The notes: generated from the sequence alone by a model not told the origin. Numbered from the stretch's first letter, positions 1 to 8,462 are shown. The stretch is DNA of 64,000 bases from Streptomyces atratus (GCF_014648655.1 NZ_BMRN01000003.1:476797-540796), one strand, 5' to 3'. Translations and numbers: made by a program.

Positions 1-352
1 CGGCCGTGGAGAACCCGGCCTGCCGCTCATCGGCGGGCGGCTTCTGCTCCAGCTCGTCCAGGAGCGCCTGCGCGATCCGGACCCGGTCCGACTTCGTGTC
101 GCCGACCTGTACCGTTCGGTCCACCGTGACCAGCTGCGAGGAACAGACCAGATAGATCTGTACGGGGATGCCCTGGAGGGCCTGGGTGGCGACGTCCTCC
201 GCGGACATCGAGCACGGCACCTGGGACGGTGCGGCCCCGGCGTCCACCGGCACCGAGGTGGTCCTGATCCCGCAGCCCGCGGCCAGCACGGCCGTGATCA
301 CGGCACCGGCCAGCGCCACGGCCGAACGGTGTGCCCGGCGGTTGCTGCCCAT
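1..352 (-). CDS. Putative lipoprotein downstream of afsQ2 (3' part cut by window edge)
   Basis: The reading frame begins with ATG at 352, sharing one base with the afsQ2 stop, and stays open to base 1, so only about 117 N-terminal residues are visible. The N-terminus has basic residues (MGSNRRAHR), a hydrophobic stretch and a lipobox LAAGC, so the protein should be exported and lipidated on Cys. The rest (SMSAEDVATQALQGIPVQIY and onwards) matches the N-terminus of the small lipoproteins that follow afsQ2 in streptomycetes. Coupling to the kinase gene suggests an envelope role near the AfsQ2 sensor; that role is inference. Confidence 0.75.
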   Translation of the reverse strand, partial: MGSNRRAHRSAVALAGAVITAVLAAGCGIRTTSVPVDAGAAPSQVPCSMSAEDVATQALQGIPVQIYLVCSSQLVTVDRTVQVGDTKSDRVRIAQALLDELEQKPPADERQAGFSTA

Positions 353-1890
353 CACGTCGCGTCGCCCTCCTCGTCCTGAACCCCCGCGTCGTGATCCCCG
401 GCGGAACGGGTGAGCGGCTCGGCATCGCGCGGCAAGCGCAGTACGAACACCGCGCCGTCGCCGTCCGGCGAGTTCGCGGCCGTGATGTCACCACCGTGGA
501 TGTGCGCGTTCTCCATGGCGATCGACAGACCGAGACCACTGCCCTCGGAGCGCGGCCGGGACGCGCTGGCCTTGTAGAACCGGTCGAAGACATGCGGCAG
601 GACGTCCTCGGGGATACCGGGGCCGTGGTCGCGGACCTCGATGACGAGTTCGTCGCCCTCGGTCCGTACCGAGACCCGTACCGGCGAGCCGCCGTGCTTG
701 AGCGCGTTGCCGATCAGATTCGCCAGGATCACATCGAGCCGACGCGGGTCGAGGCGGACCATCATGCCGCGCTCGGCGTCCAGATCCACCGCGTCCAGCC
801 ACGCGCGGGCGTCGATGCAGGCGGTGACCTGGTCGGCGACATCGACCGTGTCGAGGACGAGCCGGGCCGTACCCGCGTCGAAGCGGGTGACCTCCATCAG
901 GTTCTCCACCAGGTCGTTGAGGCGCCGGGTCTCGCTCACCACGAGATGCACCGCGGGCGCGATCATCGGGTCCAGGCTGTCCGCCTCGTCCTCCAGCACT
1001 TCGGTGACGGCGGTCAGCGCGGTGAGCGGGGTGCGCAGCTCGTGGGACATGTCGGCGACGAACCGCCGGCTCGCCTCGTCCCGCGCGCTCATGTCCGCGA
1101 CCTTCTTCTCCAGCGAACTCGCGGTCCTGTTGAACGTACGGGAGAGATCGGCGAGTTCATCGGTGCCGGACACCACGAGCCTGGTGTCGAGCTTGCCCTC
1201 GCCGAGCTTGCGCGCGGCGTCACCGAGCCGTTGCACGGGCCGCAGCACGGTCGTCGCGGCGGCCTGCGCGAGCAGCGCCGAGCCGACCAGGGCGAGCCCG
1301 GTGGCGATCCCCAGTGACCACGCGAGGGAGTTCAGATCCTGCCGCTCCTGGTCGAGCGACTTCAGCATGTAGCCGGTCGGGCCACCACCGATGATCTTCG
1401 TACCGCCCACCAGATACGGCGTACCGCGGATGCTGACCCGCTGCCAGAACAAGTGGTACTCGTACTTGTTGCCCGCCTCCACCGGCTGCTTCTTGTTGAC
1501 CGCCTTCTGCAACGACAGCGGCACGTTGTCGAGCGTGAAGGTGTCCAGATCGGAGTTGCCGACGATCGGCTTGCCGGCGTCGCGCTCGTCGACCAGCAGC
1601 ACGCTGTAGCCGGGCGAGCTGCTCGCCATCTGCACGGCGGCGTTCTGCAGATCGTCCTTGGTGGGACGCAGCGGCAGCGAGGCCGCTCGGTTCTGCATCT
1701 CCTGGCGGAAGTCCCCGAGCGCGGAGTCCTGGGTACGCGTCAGTACGGCCTCGCGGTTCAGCCAGTACGCGATTCCCGAGGCGGACACTGCGGCGGTCAG
1801 CGCCACCAGCGCGAACACGACGACGAGACGCAGTCGCAGACTGGTCCAGCGAAGCCCGGTGAGCAGGCTCCGTTTGGCGGCGTCGCTCAC
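352..1890 (-). CDS. afsQ2: Two-component sensor histidine kinase AfsQ2
   Basis: 512 residues. It has an N-terminal transmembrane segment (about 20-45), an extracytoplasmic sensor region, a second transmembrane segment (about 190-215), a HAMP linker, a DHp box with SHELRTP (phosphoacceptor near His282), and an HATPase domain with NLIGNALKHG, DHGPGIP and GSGLGLSIA. The start overlaps the afsQ1 stop by four bases (ATGA), so translation is coupled. Partner regulator, sigma gene and order match the afsQ1-afsQ2-sigQ locus of S. coelicolor, which tunes antibiotic production and nitrogen/carbon responses. All catalytic motifs are intact. Confidence 0.93.
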   Translation of the reverse strand: MSDAAKRSLLTGLRWTSLRLRLVVVFALVALTAAVSASGIAYWLNREAVLTRTQDSALGDFRQEMQNRAASLPLRPTKDDLQNAAVQMASSSPGYSVLLVDERDAGKPIVGNSDLDTFTLDNVPLSLQKAVNKKQPVEAGNKYEYHLFWQRVSIRGTPYLVGGTKIIGGGPTGYMLKSLDQERQDLNSLAWSLGIATGLALVGSALLAQAAATTVLRPVQRLGDAARKLGEGKLDTRLVVSGTDELADLSRTFNRTASSLEKKVADMSARDEASRRFVADMSHELRTPLTALTAVTEVLEDEADSLDPMIAPAVHLVVSETRRLNDLVENLMEVTRFDAGTARLVLDTVDVADQVTACIDARAWLDAVDLDAERGMMVRLDPRRLDVILANLIGNALKHGGSPVRVSVRTEGDELVIEVRDHGPGIPEDVLPHVFDRFYKASASRPRSEGSGLGLSIAMENAHIHGGDITAANSPDGDGAVFVLRLPRDAEPLTRSAGDHDAGVQDEEGDAT

Positions 1891-2573
1891 TGAGGCGAAT
1901 CCAGTCGGTAGCCCACACCCCGAACGGTACGGATCAGGGTCGGCGAGGACGGTACGTCCTCCACCTTGGCGCGCAGCCGCTGCACACAGGCGTCCACGAG
2001 CCGGGAGTCACCGAGGTAGTCGTGCTCCCAGACCAGCCGCAGCAGCTGCTGCCGCGACAGGGCCTGGCCCGGCCGGCGGCTCAGCTCCAGCAGGAGTCGC
2101 AGCTCGGTCGGCGTGAGCTGCAGATCCTCGCCGTTCTTGGTCACGGTCATCGCGGAGCGGTCGATCACCACGTTCCCGAAGGTCGCGGAGTCGGTGGACT
2201 CGCGCTCACCGCGGCGCAGCACCGCCCGGATCCGGGCGTCGAGCACCCGGCCCTGCACGGGTTTCACCACATAGTCGTCGGCACCGGACTCAAGCCCGAC
2301 CACGACGTCGATGTCGTCGCTGCGCGCGGTCAGCAGAATGATCGGCAGCTGGTCGGTGCGCCGGATGCGCCGGCACACCTCGAAACCGTCGATGCCGGGC
2401 AGCATCACATCCAGCACGATCAGATCCGGCCGCTGCTCACGCAGCAGTTTCAGACCGTCCTCTCCCGTCGCCGCGGTGGCCACACGGTGGCCCTGGCGTG
2501 ACAGCGAGAGTTCGAGGGCCGTGCGGATGGCGTCGTCGTCCTCGATCAGCAACAGGAAAGGCACGCTGGTCAT
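1887..2573 (-). CDS. afsQ1: OmpR-family response regulator AfsQ1
   Basis: 228 residues. The receiver domain has the acidic pocket EDDD (11-14), phosphoacceptor Asp55 (IVLDVMLPG), the Thr of LLTARSDD and the Lys of YVVKP; a winged-helix effector domain follows (LTPTELRLLLELSRRPG; RTVRGVGYRL at the C-terminus). It is co-transcribed with afsQ2 and divergent from sigQ. The ATG at 2573 lacks a strong ribosome site, and the GTG at codon 4 is a possible alternative. Known targets of the family carry GTnAC-n6-GTnAC sites, one of which lies in the promoter region shared with sigQ. Confidence 0.94.
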   Translation of the reverse strand: MTSVPFLLLIEDDDAIRTALELSLSRQGHRVATAATGEDGLKLLREQRPDLIVLDVMLPGIDGFEVCRRIRRTDQLPIILLTARSDDIDVVVGLESGADDYVVKPVQGRVLDARIRAVLRRGERESTDSATFGNVVIDRSAMTVTKNGEDLQLTPTELRLLLELSRRPGQALSRQQLLRLVWEHDYLGDSRLVDACVQRLRAKVEDVPSSPTLIRTVRGVGYRLDSPQ

Positions 2574-2657
2574 TCTGACTCATGGGGGAGCCCCAGTTCG
2601 ACAGTTGGCGCCGACTCATACATCCGGCGCACCGGCGACGCACGGACGGCAGGCCCT

Positions 2658-2673
2658 GTGACAGGGCTGTGAC
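2658..2673. promoter_or_regulatory. Candidate AfsQ1 operator between afsQ1 and sigQ
   Basis: GTGAC, six bases (AGGGCT), then GTGAC: a perfect direct repeat fitting the published AfsQ1 consensus GTnAC-n6-GTnAC. It sits in the 183-bp divergent region between the afsQ1 and sigQ starts, suggesting AfsQ1 controls sigQ and perhaps itself. Confidence 0.75.
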
Positions 2674-2756
2674 AGTCGGGGGACAGCGCGATGAAACTGC
2701 CCCGGCAAGCTCATTGGCACAAGGAACGGACGGACTCCACCGATGGGGGGCGCGAG

Positions 2757-3557
2757 ATGAACGCAACTCACAGCACCACCGCAAGCGCAGTTGTCACGCG
2801 TCTCCACGATGTCGGCCGGAGCACCGAGAAGTCCGGCGCCGGAGGGGGGACCTCCCTGCTCGAGCGAAGCCGAGAGCTCGGGGGAGGCCGGGGGTGCGTT
2901 CGTGGCGTCGGGCGTCAGCACATGCCGTACATGGCGGTGGTCGACGCGCCTGTGGGGGCCAACGGGGGAAGCGGCGGGGGAGCCGCGTACGGGGAGGTCA
3001 TAGGGGAGCGGAAGCCCCCGGCGCAGGCCGAGGACGCCGAAACGGCGTTCACGGCCTACGTCCGGGAGCGCCGCGCCTCCCTGTACGCAACCGCCTACCA
3101 CCTGACCGGAGACCGGTTCGAGGCCGAGGATCTGCTGCAGAGCGCCCTCTTCTCGACGTACCGGGCGTGGGACCGGATCAGCGACAAGGCAGCGGTCGGT
3201 GGCTATCTGCGCCGCACCATGACCAACCTGCACATCAGCGCCTGGCGCAGGCGCAAGCTCAACGAGTACCCGACCGAGGAGCTGCCGGAGACGGCGGGCG
3301 ACACGGACGCGATGCGCGGCACGGAACTGCGCGCCGTGCTCTGGCAGGCGCTGGCGCGACTGCCGGAACTCCAGCGCACGATGCTGGTCCTGCGCTACTA
3401 CGAGGGCCGCACCGACCCGGAGATCGCGGCCATACTCGACATCAGTGTCGGCACGGTGAAGTCCAGCATCTGGCGGTCGCTCCGCCGGCTGCGCGAGGAC
3501 GAGGTCCTCAGCTTCGGCCGTGACGAGGAGGAGTCCTTCGGCGAGCTGGTGGCCTGA
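2757..3557 (+). CDS. sigQ: ECF-type (SigE-like) RNA polymerase sigma factor SigQ
   Basis: 266 residues from ATG 2757. Sigma region 2 (FTAYVRERRASLYATAYHLTGD, then EAEDLLQSALFSTYRAW) and region 4 (ARLPELQRTMLVLRYYEGRTDPEIAAILDISVGTVKS) are complete. About 80-100 residues before region 2 are low-complexity and unlike ECF factors, and part is encoded by a dispersed repeat. The ATG at 2691 is also in frame but lies only 17 bases after the AfsQ1 site, so I prefer 2757; ATG 2922 or 2931 would avoid the repeat altogether. In S. coelicolor SigQ counteracts AfsQ1 control of antibiotic synthesis. Confidence 0.88.
   Translation: MNATHSTTASAVVTRLHDVGRSTEKSGAGGGTSLLERSRELGGGRGCVRGVGRQHMPYMAVVDAPVGANGGSGGGAAYGEVIGERKPPAQAEDAETAFTAYVRERRASLYATAYHLTGDRFEAEDLLQSALFSTYRAWDRISDKAAVGGYLRRTMTNLHISAWRRRKLNEYPTEELPETAGDTDAMRGTELRAVLWQALARLPELQRTMLVLRYYEGRTDPEIAAILDISVGTVKSSIWRSLRRLREDEVLSFGRDEEESFGELVA
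2841..2887. repeat. Dispersed Streptomyces hairpin repeat inside the 5' end of sigQ
   Basis: A GC-rich imperfect palindrome: a run of G, CCTCCC, then the core GAGCGAAGCCGAGAGCTC and GGGGGAGG. Similar elements are familiar between genes in many Streptomyces genomes; here it falls in the predicted coding region for the poorly conserved SigQ N-terminus and is read through in frame. Identity as a dispersed family is from memory. Confidence 0.5.
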
Positions 3558-3701
3558 AGGGACGGGGGGAAACGGGGGATACGGGGAAAGCGGGGCCGCT
3601 GCTTCGGGGGAGGCGGCGGTGCACGGGGGTACGGGGGAGTGCTGCGGGGTCGGACGGGCCGGGGGGTCCGGTCCGGCCCCGTCGACATGTGCGCAAGATC
3701 A

Positions 3702-3749
3702 AGCCCCTCCGGCGATTGAGGAGCGGGGGCCGGGGGCAGTGCCCCCGGC
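3702..3749. repeat. Dispersed GC repeat, copy A (terminator-like)
   Basis: Pattern CCCCTCCGGCGATTGAGG, AGCGGGGG, then a hairpin of G and C runs (CCGGGGGC/GCCCCCGG). It lies between the convergent ends of sigQ and the P-loop kinase gene and could terminate both. Related copies are at 17944-18049, 22399-22450 and 26697-26738. Confidence 0.6.
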
Positions 3750-3762
3750 TACGGGAAGCCCG

Positions 3763-4473
3763 CTACACCGTCCCCCGCGCCGCGGACGCGCGTCGGCAGC
3801 GTCCCGCCGCCGCGGCGGCCAGCCTTCCCAGTGCCTCCTCCTTGCCGCACGGATACGCACCCAGCGCCGTCTGCCGCGCCACGATGCGCCGTTCCGCCCG
3901 CATCAGCCGCCACCCCCGCCGCAGCAGGAACGGCACCGACTTCCGTCCCTCCCGCAGATCCCGCAACAGCCGACGGCGGAACGTCGTCGTCGGACGGCCG
4001 CGCAGGCACAGCGCGTCGGCGAGCACGCCCAGTTCCTGGCACCGTTCGACTATGTCCGCCGCAAAGATCCCCTCGGCCACGAACAGTGGTGTGCGCTCGA
4101 TGTGGAGGGCCTCCCGGTCGACCCGGCAGCTCGTGGCGATGTCGTACACCGGGACGTTCGTACGCCCTGTGCGGCACAGCTCCAGGATGGCGGCGACCGC
4201 CGCATCGGAGTCCCAGGACTGCGCGGAGTCCCAGTCGATGTCCAAACTGCCGGGAACGAGCGGCAGCGTGGGGTCGTCGCCCTCCTTGTAGAAGTCGTCC
4301 AGGCGCAGCACCGGCAGGTCGGTGCGGGCGGCGAGGGAGGACTTGCCGGAGCCGGAAGGGCCGGCGAGCAGCACGACGCGGGTCGGGATCGGTTGGGAAT
4401 TCACAGGACACGAGTGTGAGGCATTGACCCGCTCAGGGGATCCCCCGGTGCCTGTGTTGGTATCGAGCATCAC
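3763..4473 (-). CDS. Uridine kinase-like P-loop NTPase
   Basis: 236 residues with a Walker A motif GPSGSGKS (38-45) just after an N-terminal leader, the pattern LRLDDFYKEGDD typical of the uridine kinase/phosphoribulokinase group, and VAEGIFAAD as a Walker B-like strand. Cytosolic kinase function on a nucleoside or similar small molecule is likely, but the substrate is not determined. ATG 4473/4470 follows GAGG at suitable spacing; GTG 4407 would also keep the P-loop. It is divergent from the small exported protein gene at 4534. Confidence 0.75.
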   Translation of the reverse strand: MMLDTNTGTGGSPERVNASHSCPVNSQPIPTRVVLLAGPSGSGKSSLAARTDLPVLRLDDFYKEGDDPTLPLVPGSLDIDWDSAQSWDSDAAVAAILELCRTGRTNVPVYDIATSCRVDREALHIERTPLFVAEGIFAADIVERCQELGVLADALCLRGRPTTTFRRRLLRDLREGRKSVPFLLRRGWRLMRAERRIVARQTALGAYPCGKEEALGRLAAAAAGRCRRASAARGTV

Positions 4474-4533
4474 ACCTCAACTACTCTACGCATCCAGATG
4501 GTTACTCGATGGTCGCGATCAGGTGGGAAATCC

Positions 4534-4950
4534 ATGGCACGTCACGCACTTTCCAAGTCCCGGCGCCGCGCCCTGCTGCGGGCAGGTCTGACCGTCACAG
4601 CGGTGGGTGCCGCGCTCGGTGCGGGGGGTGCGGCGGCCCAGGCGGCACCGCTGCCCCTCGCACCGGCCGCGGGCGCCGACAGCAGCCTCGGCGGGGTCGG
4701 TGGGGCGACCGGGAGCGCGGTGACCGGAACGCTCGGGCACTCGCTCGACAACGGCATCGCACCGGTGACGCATCTGCGCCTCGACCCGCTGGCCGGTACG
4801 GGCGTGGACCCGCTGGACAACGCGGTGGCAACGCAGGTCGCCGACTTCAAGCCGGTCTCCACGGCCGCCGTCACCGGCCCGGTGACCAGTGGGGGCGCAC
4901 TGAAGGACCTGCCGGTGGTGGGGCAGGCGACAGAGGTGCTGCACCGCTGA
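4534..4950 (+). CDS. Small exported protein, ATP-binding-region neighbour of unknown function
   Basis: 138 residues. I chose ATG 4534 over an in-frame ATG at 4498 because AGGTGGG lies just upstream. The N-terminus (KSRRRALLRAGLTVTAVG then AAAQA) is a signal peptide with consecutive Arg, possibly Tat-type. The mature part is Ala/Gly/Pro/Val-rich with few charged residues and no recognised domain, as in many small secreted Streptomyces proteins. No Cys occurs in the mature region. Function unknown. Confidence 0.7.
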   Translation: MARHALSKSRRRALLRAGLTVTAVGAALGAGGAAAQAAPLPLAPAAGADSSLGGVGGATGSAVTGTLGHSLDNGIAPVTHLRLDPLAGTGVDPLDNAVATQVADFKPVSTAAVTGPVTSGGALKDLPVVGQATEVLHR

Positions 4951-4988
4951 GGTGGACGCGGGCCGGGGTGCGGACACCGGCACGGACA

Positions 4989-5024
4989 CGGCCCGCTCCT
5001 CCGGGATCCCGGAGTAGCGGGCCG
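4989..5024. terminator. Bidirectional hairpin between convergent genes
   Basis: Two 18-base arms (CGGCCCGCTCCTCCGGGA and its complement) with a single mismatch form a near-perfect palindrome. It sits between the stop of the exported protein gene (4950) and that of the truncated aldehyde dehydrogenase (5036), the expected place for a shared terminator. Confidence 0.7.
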
Positions 5025-5035
5025 CCGTCACGCGG

Positions 5036-5941
5036 TCAGTACGACGATCCCGAAGCGCCCAGTGCGCCCGTCGGGTGCCAGACCGTCTTCGTCTCCAGGA
5101 AGGCCGTCAGGCGGTGGGTGCCCGGATCGGCCGACCAGTCGAAGGCGCCACCTTCGTCCACAGGCTGTGGACCGAGAACTCGCTTCAGGTTGTCCGCCGC
5201 AGCGATCTCCAGCTCCTTCGCCAGAGTGGCGTCCGCGCCCGTGAGGTCGATGGCGTTCACGTCCTGGTGGGACGCGAGCGGTGCCGCGATCTCCGCCGTC
5301 TTCCCGGACAGGATGTTGACCACACCGCCCGGCAGGTCGGAGGTGGCCAGCACCTCGCCCAGGGACAGGGCCGGCAGCGGGGAGTCCGCCGAGGCGACGA
5401 CGACCGCCGTGTTGCCGGTCGCGATCACCGGGGCGATCACCGAGACCAGGCCCAGGAACGAGGACTTCTGGGGCGCCAGCACCGTGACCACGCCGGTCGG
5501 CTCGGGCGTGGACAGATTGAAGAACGGGCCCGCGACCGGGTTCGCCCCACCCACGACCTGGCCGATCTTGTCGGTCCAGCCCGCGTACCAGACCCAGCGG
5601 TCGATCGCCGCGTCCACGACGGCCGCCGCCTTGGACTTCGACAGGCCCTCCGCGTCCGCCACTTCCCGTACGAACTGGTCCTTGCGGCCCTCCAGCATCT
5701 CCGCGATGCGGTAGAGGATCTGGCCGCGGTTGTACGCCGTCGCACCCGACCAGCCGCCGAACGCCTTGCGGGCGGCCACGACCGCGTCACGCGCGTCCTT
5801 GCGGGAGGACTGGGGGGCGTTCGCCAGCCACTTGCCCTTGGAGTCCGTCACCTCGTACACCCGGCCGCTCTCGGAGCGGGGGAACTTGCCCCCGACGTAC
5901 AGCTTGTAGGTCTTGAAGACGCTCAGACGGTTATCGGACAT
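5036..5941 (-). CDS. Short aldehyde dehydrogenase-family protein lacking the catalytic half
   Basis: 301 residues against about 480 for the family. It covers the N-terminal NAD-binding part (YVGGKFPRSESGRVYEV, GQILYRIAEMLEGR, APVIATGNTAVVVAS, LPGGVVNILSG) and ends where the catalytic domain should begin; no GQxCC-type Cys motif and no ELGGK Glu motif is visible. ATG 5941 follows GGAGG and overlaps the 3' end of the full-length dehydrogenase gene by 11 bases, so the two are co-translated. It may be a structural partner of the upstream enzyme. The stop is followed directly by a clean terminator, arguing against a recent truncation. Confidence 0.8.
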   Translation of the reverse strand: MSDNRLSVFKTYKLYVGGKFPRSESGRVYEVTDSKGKWLANAPQSSRKDARDAVVAARKAFGGWSGATAYNRGQILYRIAEMLEGRKDQFVREVADAEGLSKSKAAAVVDAAIDRWVWYAGWTDKIGQVVGGANPVAGPFFNLSTPEPTGVVTVLAPQKSSFLGLVSVIAPVIATGNTAVVVASADSPLPALSLGEVLATSDLPGGVVNILSGKTAEIAAPLASHQDVNAIDLTGADATLAKELEIAAADNLKRVLGPQPVDEGGAFDWSADPGTHRLTAFLETKTVWHPTGALGASGSSY

Positions 5942-7370
5942 CGAGGTACGCCTCCAGGCCGTGACGGCCGCCTTCGCGGCCGAAGCCCGACTCCTTGTAG
6001 CCGCCGAAGGGCGAGGTCGGGTCGAACTTGTTGAACGTGTTGGCCCAGACGACGCCTGCCCGGAGCTTGTTCGCCACCGCGAGGATGCGGGAGCCCTTCT
6101 CCGTCCAGATGCCGGCCGAGAGGCCGTACTGGCTGTTGTTGGCCTTGGCGACCGCCTCGTCGGGCGTACGGAACGACAGCACCGACAGCACCGGGCCGAA
6201 GATCTCGTCGCGGGCGATGGTGTGCGCCTGGGTGACGTTCGTGAACAGCGTCGGGGCGAACCAGTAGCCGGAAGAGGGGAGTTCACAGGAGGCGGACCAG
6301 CGTTCGGCGCCCTCCGCCTCGCCCGTCTCGACGAGCGCGGTGATCCGGGCGAGCTGCTCCGCGGAGTTGATCGCGCCGATGTCGGTGTTCTTGTCCAGCG
6401 GGTCGCCGAGCCGGAGAGTGGACAGCCGGCGCTTCAGGGCGTCCAGCAGCTCGTCCTGGATCGACTCCTGCACGAGCAGGCGCGAGCCCGCGCAGCAGAC
6501 CTGGCCCTGGTTGAAGAAGATGCCGGTGACGATGCCCTCGACGGCCTGGTCGATCGGGGCGTCGTCGAAGACGATGTTGGCGCCCTTGCCGCCCAGTTCC
6601 AGGGTGACCTTCTTGTTCGTGCCGGCGATCTGGCGGGCGATGGCCTTGCCGACCGCGGTCGAGCCGGTGAAGGCGATCTTGTTGACGTCCTCGTGCTCGA
6701 CGAGGGCGGCGCCCGCGTCCCCGTACCCGGTGAGGATGTTCACGACACCCTTCGGCAGTCCCGCCTGGCGGCAGATGTCCGCGAAGAAGAGCGCGGAGAG
6801 CGGGGTCGTCTCGGCGGGCTTGAGGACCACCGTGTTGCCGGTGGCGAGCGCCGGGGCGATCTTCCAGGCCAGCATGAGGAGCGGGAAGTTCCACGGGATG
6901 ATCTGGCCCGCGACGCCGAGCGGGCGGGGGTTCGCGCCGTAGCCGGCGTGGTCGAGCTTGTCGGCCCAGCCCGCGTAGTAGAAGAAGTGCGCCGCGACCA
7001 GGGGGAGGTCCGCGTCGCGCGTCTCCTTGATCGGCTTGCCGTTGTCGAGGGTTTCGAGAACGGCGAGCTCGCGGCTGCGCTCCTGGATGATCCGGGCGAT
7101 CCGGAAGAGGTACTTGGCGCGCTCGGAACCGGGCAGCGCCGACCACTTCTCGAACGCCTTGCGGGCCGCCTTCACGGCCCGGTCGACGTCCGCGGCGCCG
7201 GCCTGCGCGACCTCGGAGAGCACCTCTTCGCTGCTCGGCGAGACCGTCTTGAAAACCTTGCCGTCGGCCGCGTCGGTGAACTCGCCGTCGATGAACAGGC
7301 CGTACGAGGGCGCGATATCGACGACCGAGCGCGACTCGGGGGCGGGGGCGTACTCGAATGCAGATGCCAT
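5931..7370 (-). CDS. NAD(P)-dependent aldehyde dehydrogenase
   Basis: 479 residues, full length. Visible landmarks are IPWNFPLLM (substrate/NAD region), FTGSTAVGK, the general-base Glu in LELGGKG (about 258) and the catalytic Cys in GQVCCAGS (292-293), plus PFGGYKESGFGRE near the C-terminus. It lies 5 bp after deoC and overlaps the short dehydrogenase gene. In that setting it probably oxidises acetaldehyde or a related aldehyde released by the aldolase; substrate is inference. Confidence 0.9.
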   Translation of the reverse strand: MASAFEYAPAPESRSVVDIAPSYGLFIDGEFTDAADGKVFKTVSPSSEEVLSEVAQAGAADVDRAVKAARKAFEKWSALPGSERAKYLFRIARIIQERSRELAVLETLDNGKPIKETRDADLPLVAAHFFYYAGWADKLDHAGYGANPRPLGVAGQIIPWNFPLLMLAWKIAPALATGNTVVLKPAETTPLSALFFADICRQAGLPKGVVNILTGYGDAGAALVEHEDVNKIAFTGSTAVGKAIARQIAGTNKKVTLELGGKGANIVFDDAPIDQAVEGIVTGIFFNQGQVCCAGSRLLVQESIQDELLDALKRRLSTLRLGDPLDKNTDIGAINSAEQLARITALVETGEAEGAERWSASCELPSSGYWFAPTLFTNVTQAHTIARDEIFGPVLSVLSFRTPDEAVAKANNSQYGLSAGIWTEKGSRILAVANKLRAGVVWANTFNKFDPTSPFGGYKESGFGREGGRHGLEAYLDVR

Positions 7371-7375
7371 GGGGA

Positions 7376-8338
7376 TCAGTCCACCGTCACGTAATCGGGG
7401 CCGGAGTAACGGCCGGTGCTGAGCTTCTGGCGCTGCATCAGCAGATCGTTCAGCAGGCTGGAGGCGCCGAAGCGGAACCAGTGGTTGTCCAGCCAGTCCT
7501 CGCCCGCGGTCTCGTTCACCAGCACCAGGAACTTGATCGCGTCCTTGGATGTACGGATGCCGCCGGCCGGCTTCACACCGATCTGTACGCCGGTCTGCGC
7601 CCGGAAGTCGCGCACGGCCTCCAGCATCAGCAGGGTGTTCGCGGGCGTGGCGTTGGTGCCCACCTTGCCGGTCGACGTCTTGATGAAGTCGGCGCCCGCC
7701 AGCATGCCGAGCCAGGAGGCGCGGCGGATGTTGTCGTACGTGGACAGCTCGCCGGTCTCGAAGATCACCTTGAGCCGGGCGTCAGGGCCGTCGGCCCGCG
7801 CGCACTCGGCCTTCACGGCGAGGATCTCCTCGTACACCTTGAGGTAATGGCCGGAGAGGAAGGCACCCCGGTCGATCACCATGTCGATCTCGTCGGCCCC
7901 GGCGGCAACGGCGTCGCGGACATCCGCGAGCTTGACGTCGAGCGCGGCGCGGCCGGCGGGGAAGGCCGTCGCCACGGACGCCACCTTCACGCCGGAGCCG
8001 GCCAGCGCGGCGACGGCGGTCGCCGCCATGTCGGGGTAGACACAGACCGCCGCGGTACGCGGGGCCGTGCGGTCGGTCGGGTCGGGATTGACGGCCTTGG
8101 CGGCGAGAGCCCGGACCTTGCCCGGGGTGTCCGCGCCTTCCAGCGTCGTCAGGTCGATCATCGAGATGGCCAGGTCGATGGCGTACGCCTTGGCCGTCGT
8201 CTTGATCGAACGGGTTCCGAGGGACGCGGCGCGCGCTTCGAGGCCGACGGCGTCGACGCCGGGCAGCCCGTGCAGGAAGCGGCGCAGCGCACTGTCGGAC
8301 GCGGTCGCGTCGGAGAATGCGGGAGCAGTGGTGGGCAT
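7376..8338 (-). CDS. deoC: Deoxyribose-phosphate aldolase
   Basis: 320 residues from ATG 8338. It cleaves 2-deoxyribose 5-phosphate to glyceraldehyde 3-phosphate and acetaldehyde in the cytosol. The Schiff-base Lys lies in ADFIKTSTGK and the second active-site Lys in GVKPAGGIRT; YPDMAAT and MVIDRGAFLSGH also fit class I DeoC. First gene of a three-gene operon with two aldehyde dehydrogenase-family genes, matching a deoxynucleoside salvage role. A perfect palindrome about 20 bp upstream is probably its operator. Confidence 0.95.
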   Translation of the reverse strand: MPTTAPAFSDATASDSALRRFLHGLPGVDAVGLEARAASLGTRSIKTTAKAYAIDLAISMIDLTTLEGADTPGKVRALAAKAVNPDPTDRTAPRTAAVCVYPDMAATAVAALAGSGVKVASVATAFPAGRAALDVKLADVRDAVAAGADEIDMVIDRGAFLSGHYLKVYEEILAVKAECARADGPDARLKVIFETGELSTYDNIRRASWLGMLAGADFIKTSTGKVGTNATPANTLLMLEAVRDFRAQTGVQIGVKPAGGIRTSKDAIKFLVLVNETAGEDWLDNHWFRFGASSLLNDLLMQRQKLSTGRYSGPDYVTVD

Positions 8339-8357
8339 GGTCACCAGAGGAGCATAT

Positions 8358-8369
8358 CTACGCGCGTAG
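8358..8369. promoter_or_regulatory. Palindromic operator upstream of deoC
   Basis: The perfect 12-bp palindrome CTACGCGCGTAG begins 20 bp before the deoC start. The identical sequence occurs once more in the window, at 18976-18987, upstream of the purine nucleoside phosphorylase gene. Shared placement before two nucleoside-catabolic genes suggests one repressor for both. Confidence 0.65.
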
Positions 8370-8462
8370 CGACCTGTACAGGGGGCCTGCTCATCCGTGC
8401 GTCGCACAGTACCGCGACGGCCGCCCCGGCGCCCCTTGCGCACGTCAGGCAGAATCGGGCCC

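Noticed and set aside
5942..6286. 115-codon N-terminal extension of the short aldehyde dehydrogenase
   Set aside because: Overlaps the real dehydrogenase gene out of frame, reads as Arg/Ser/Pro-rich, and ATG 5941 has a good ribosome site.
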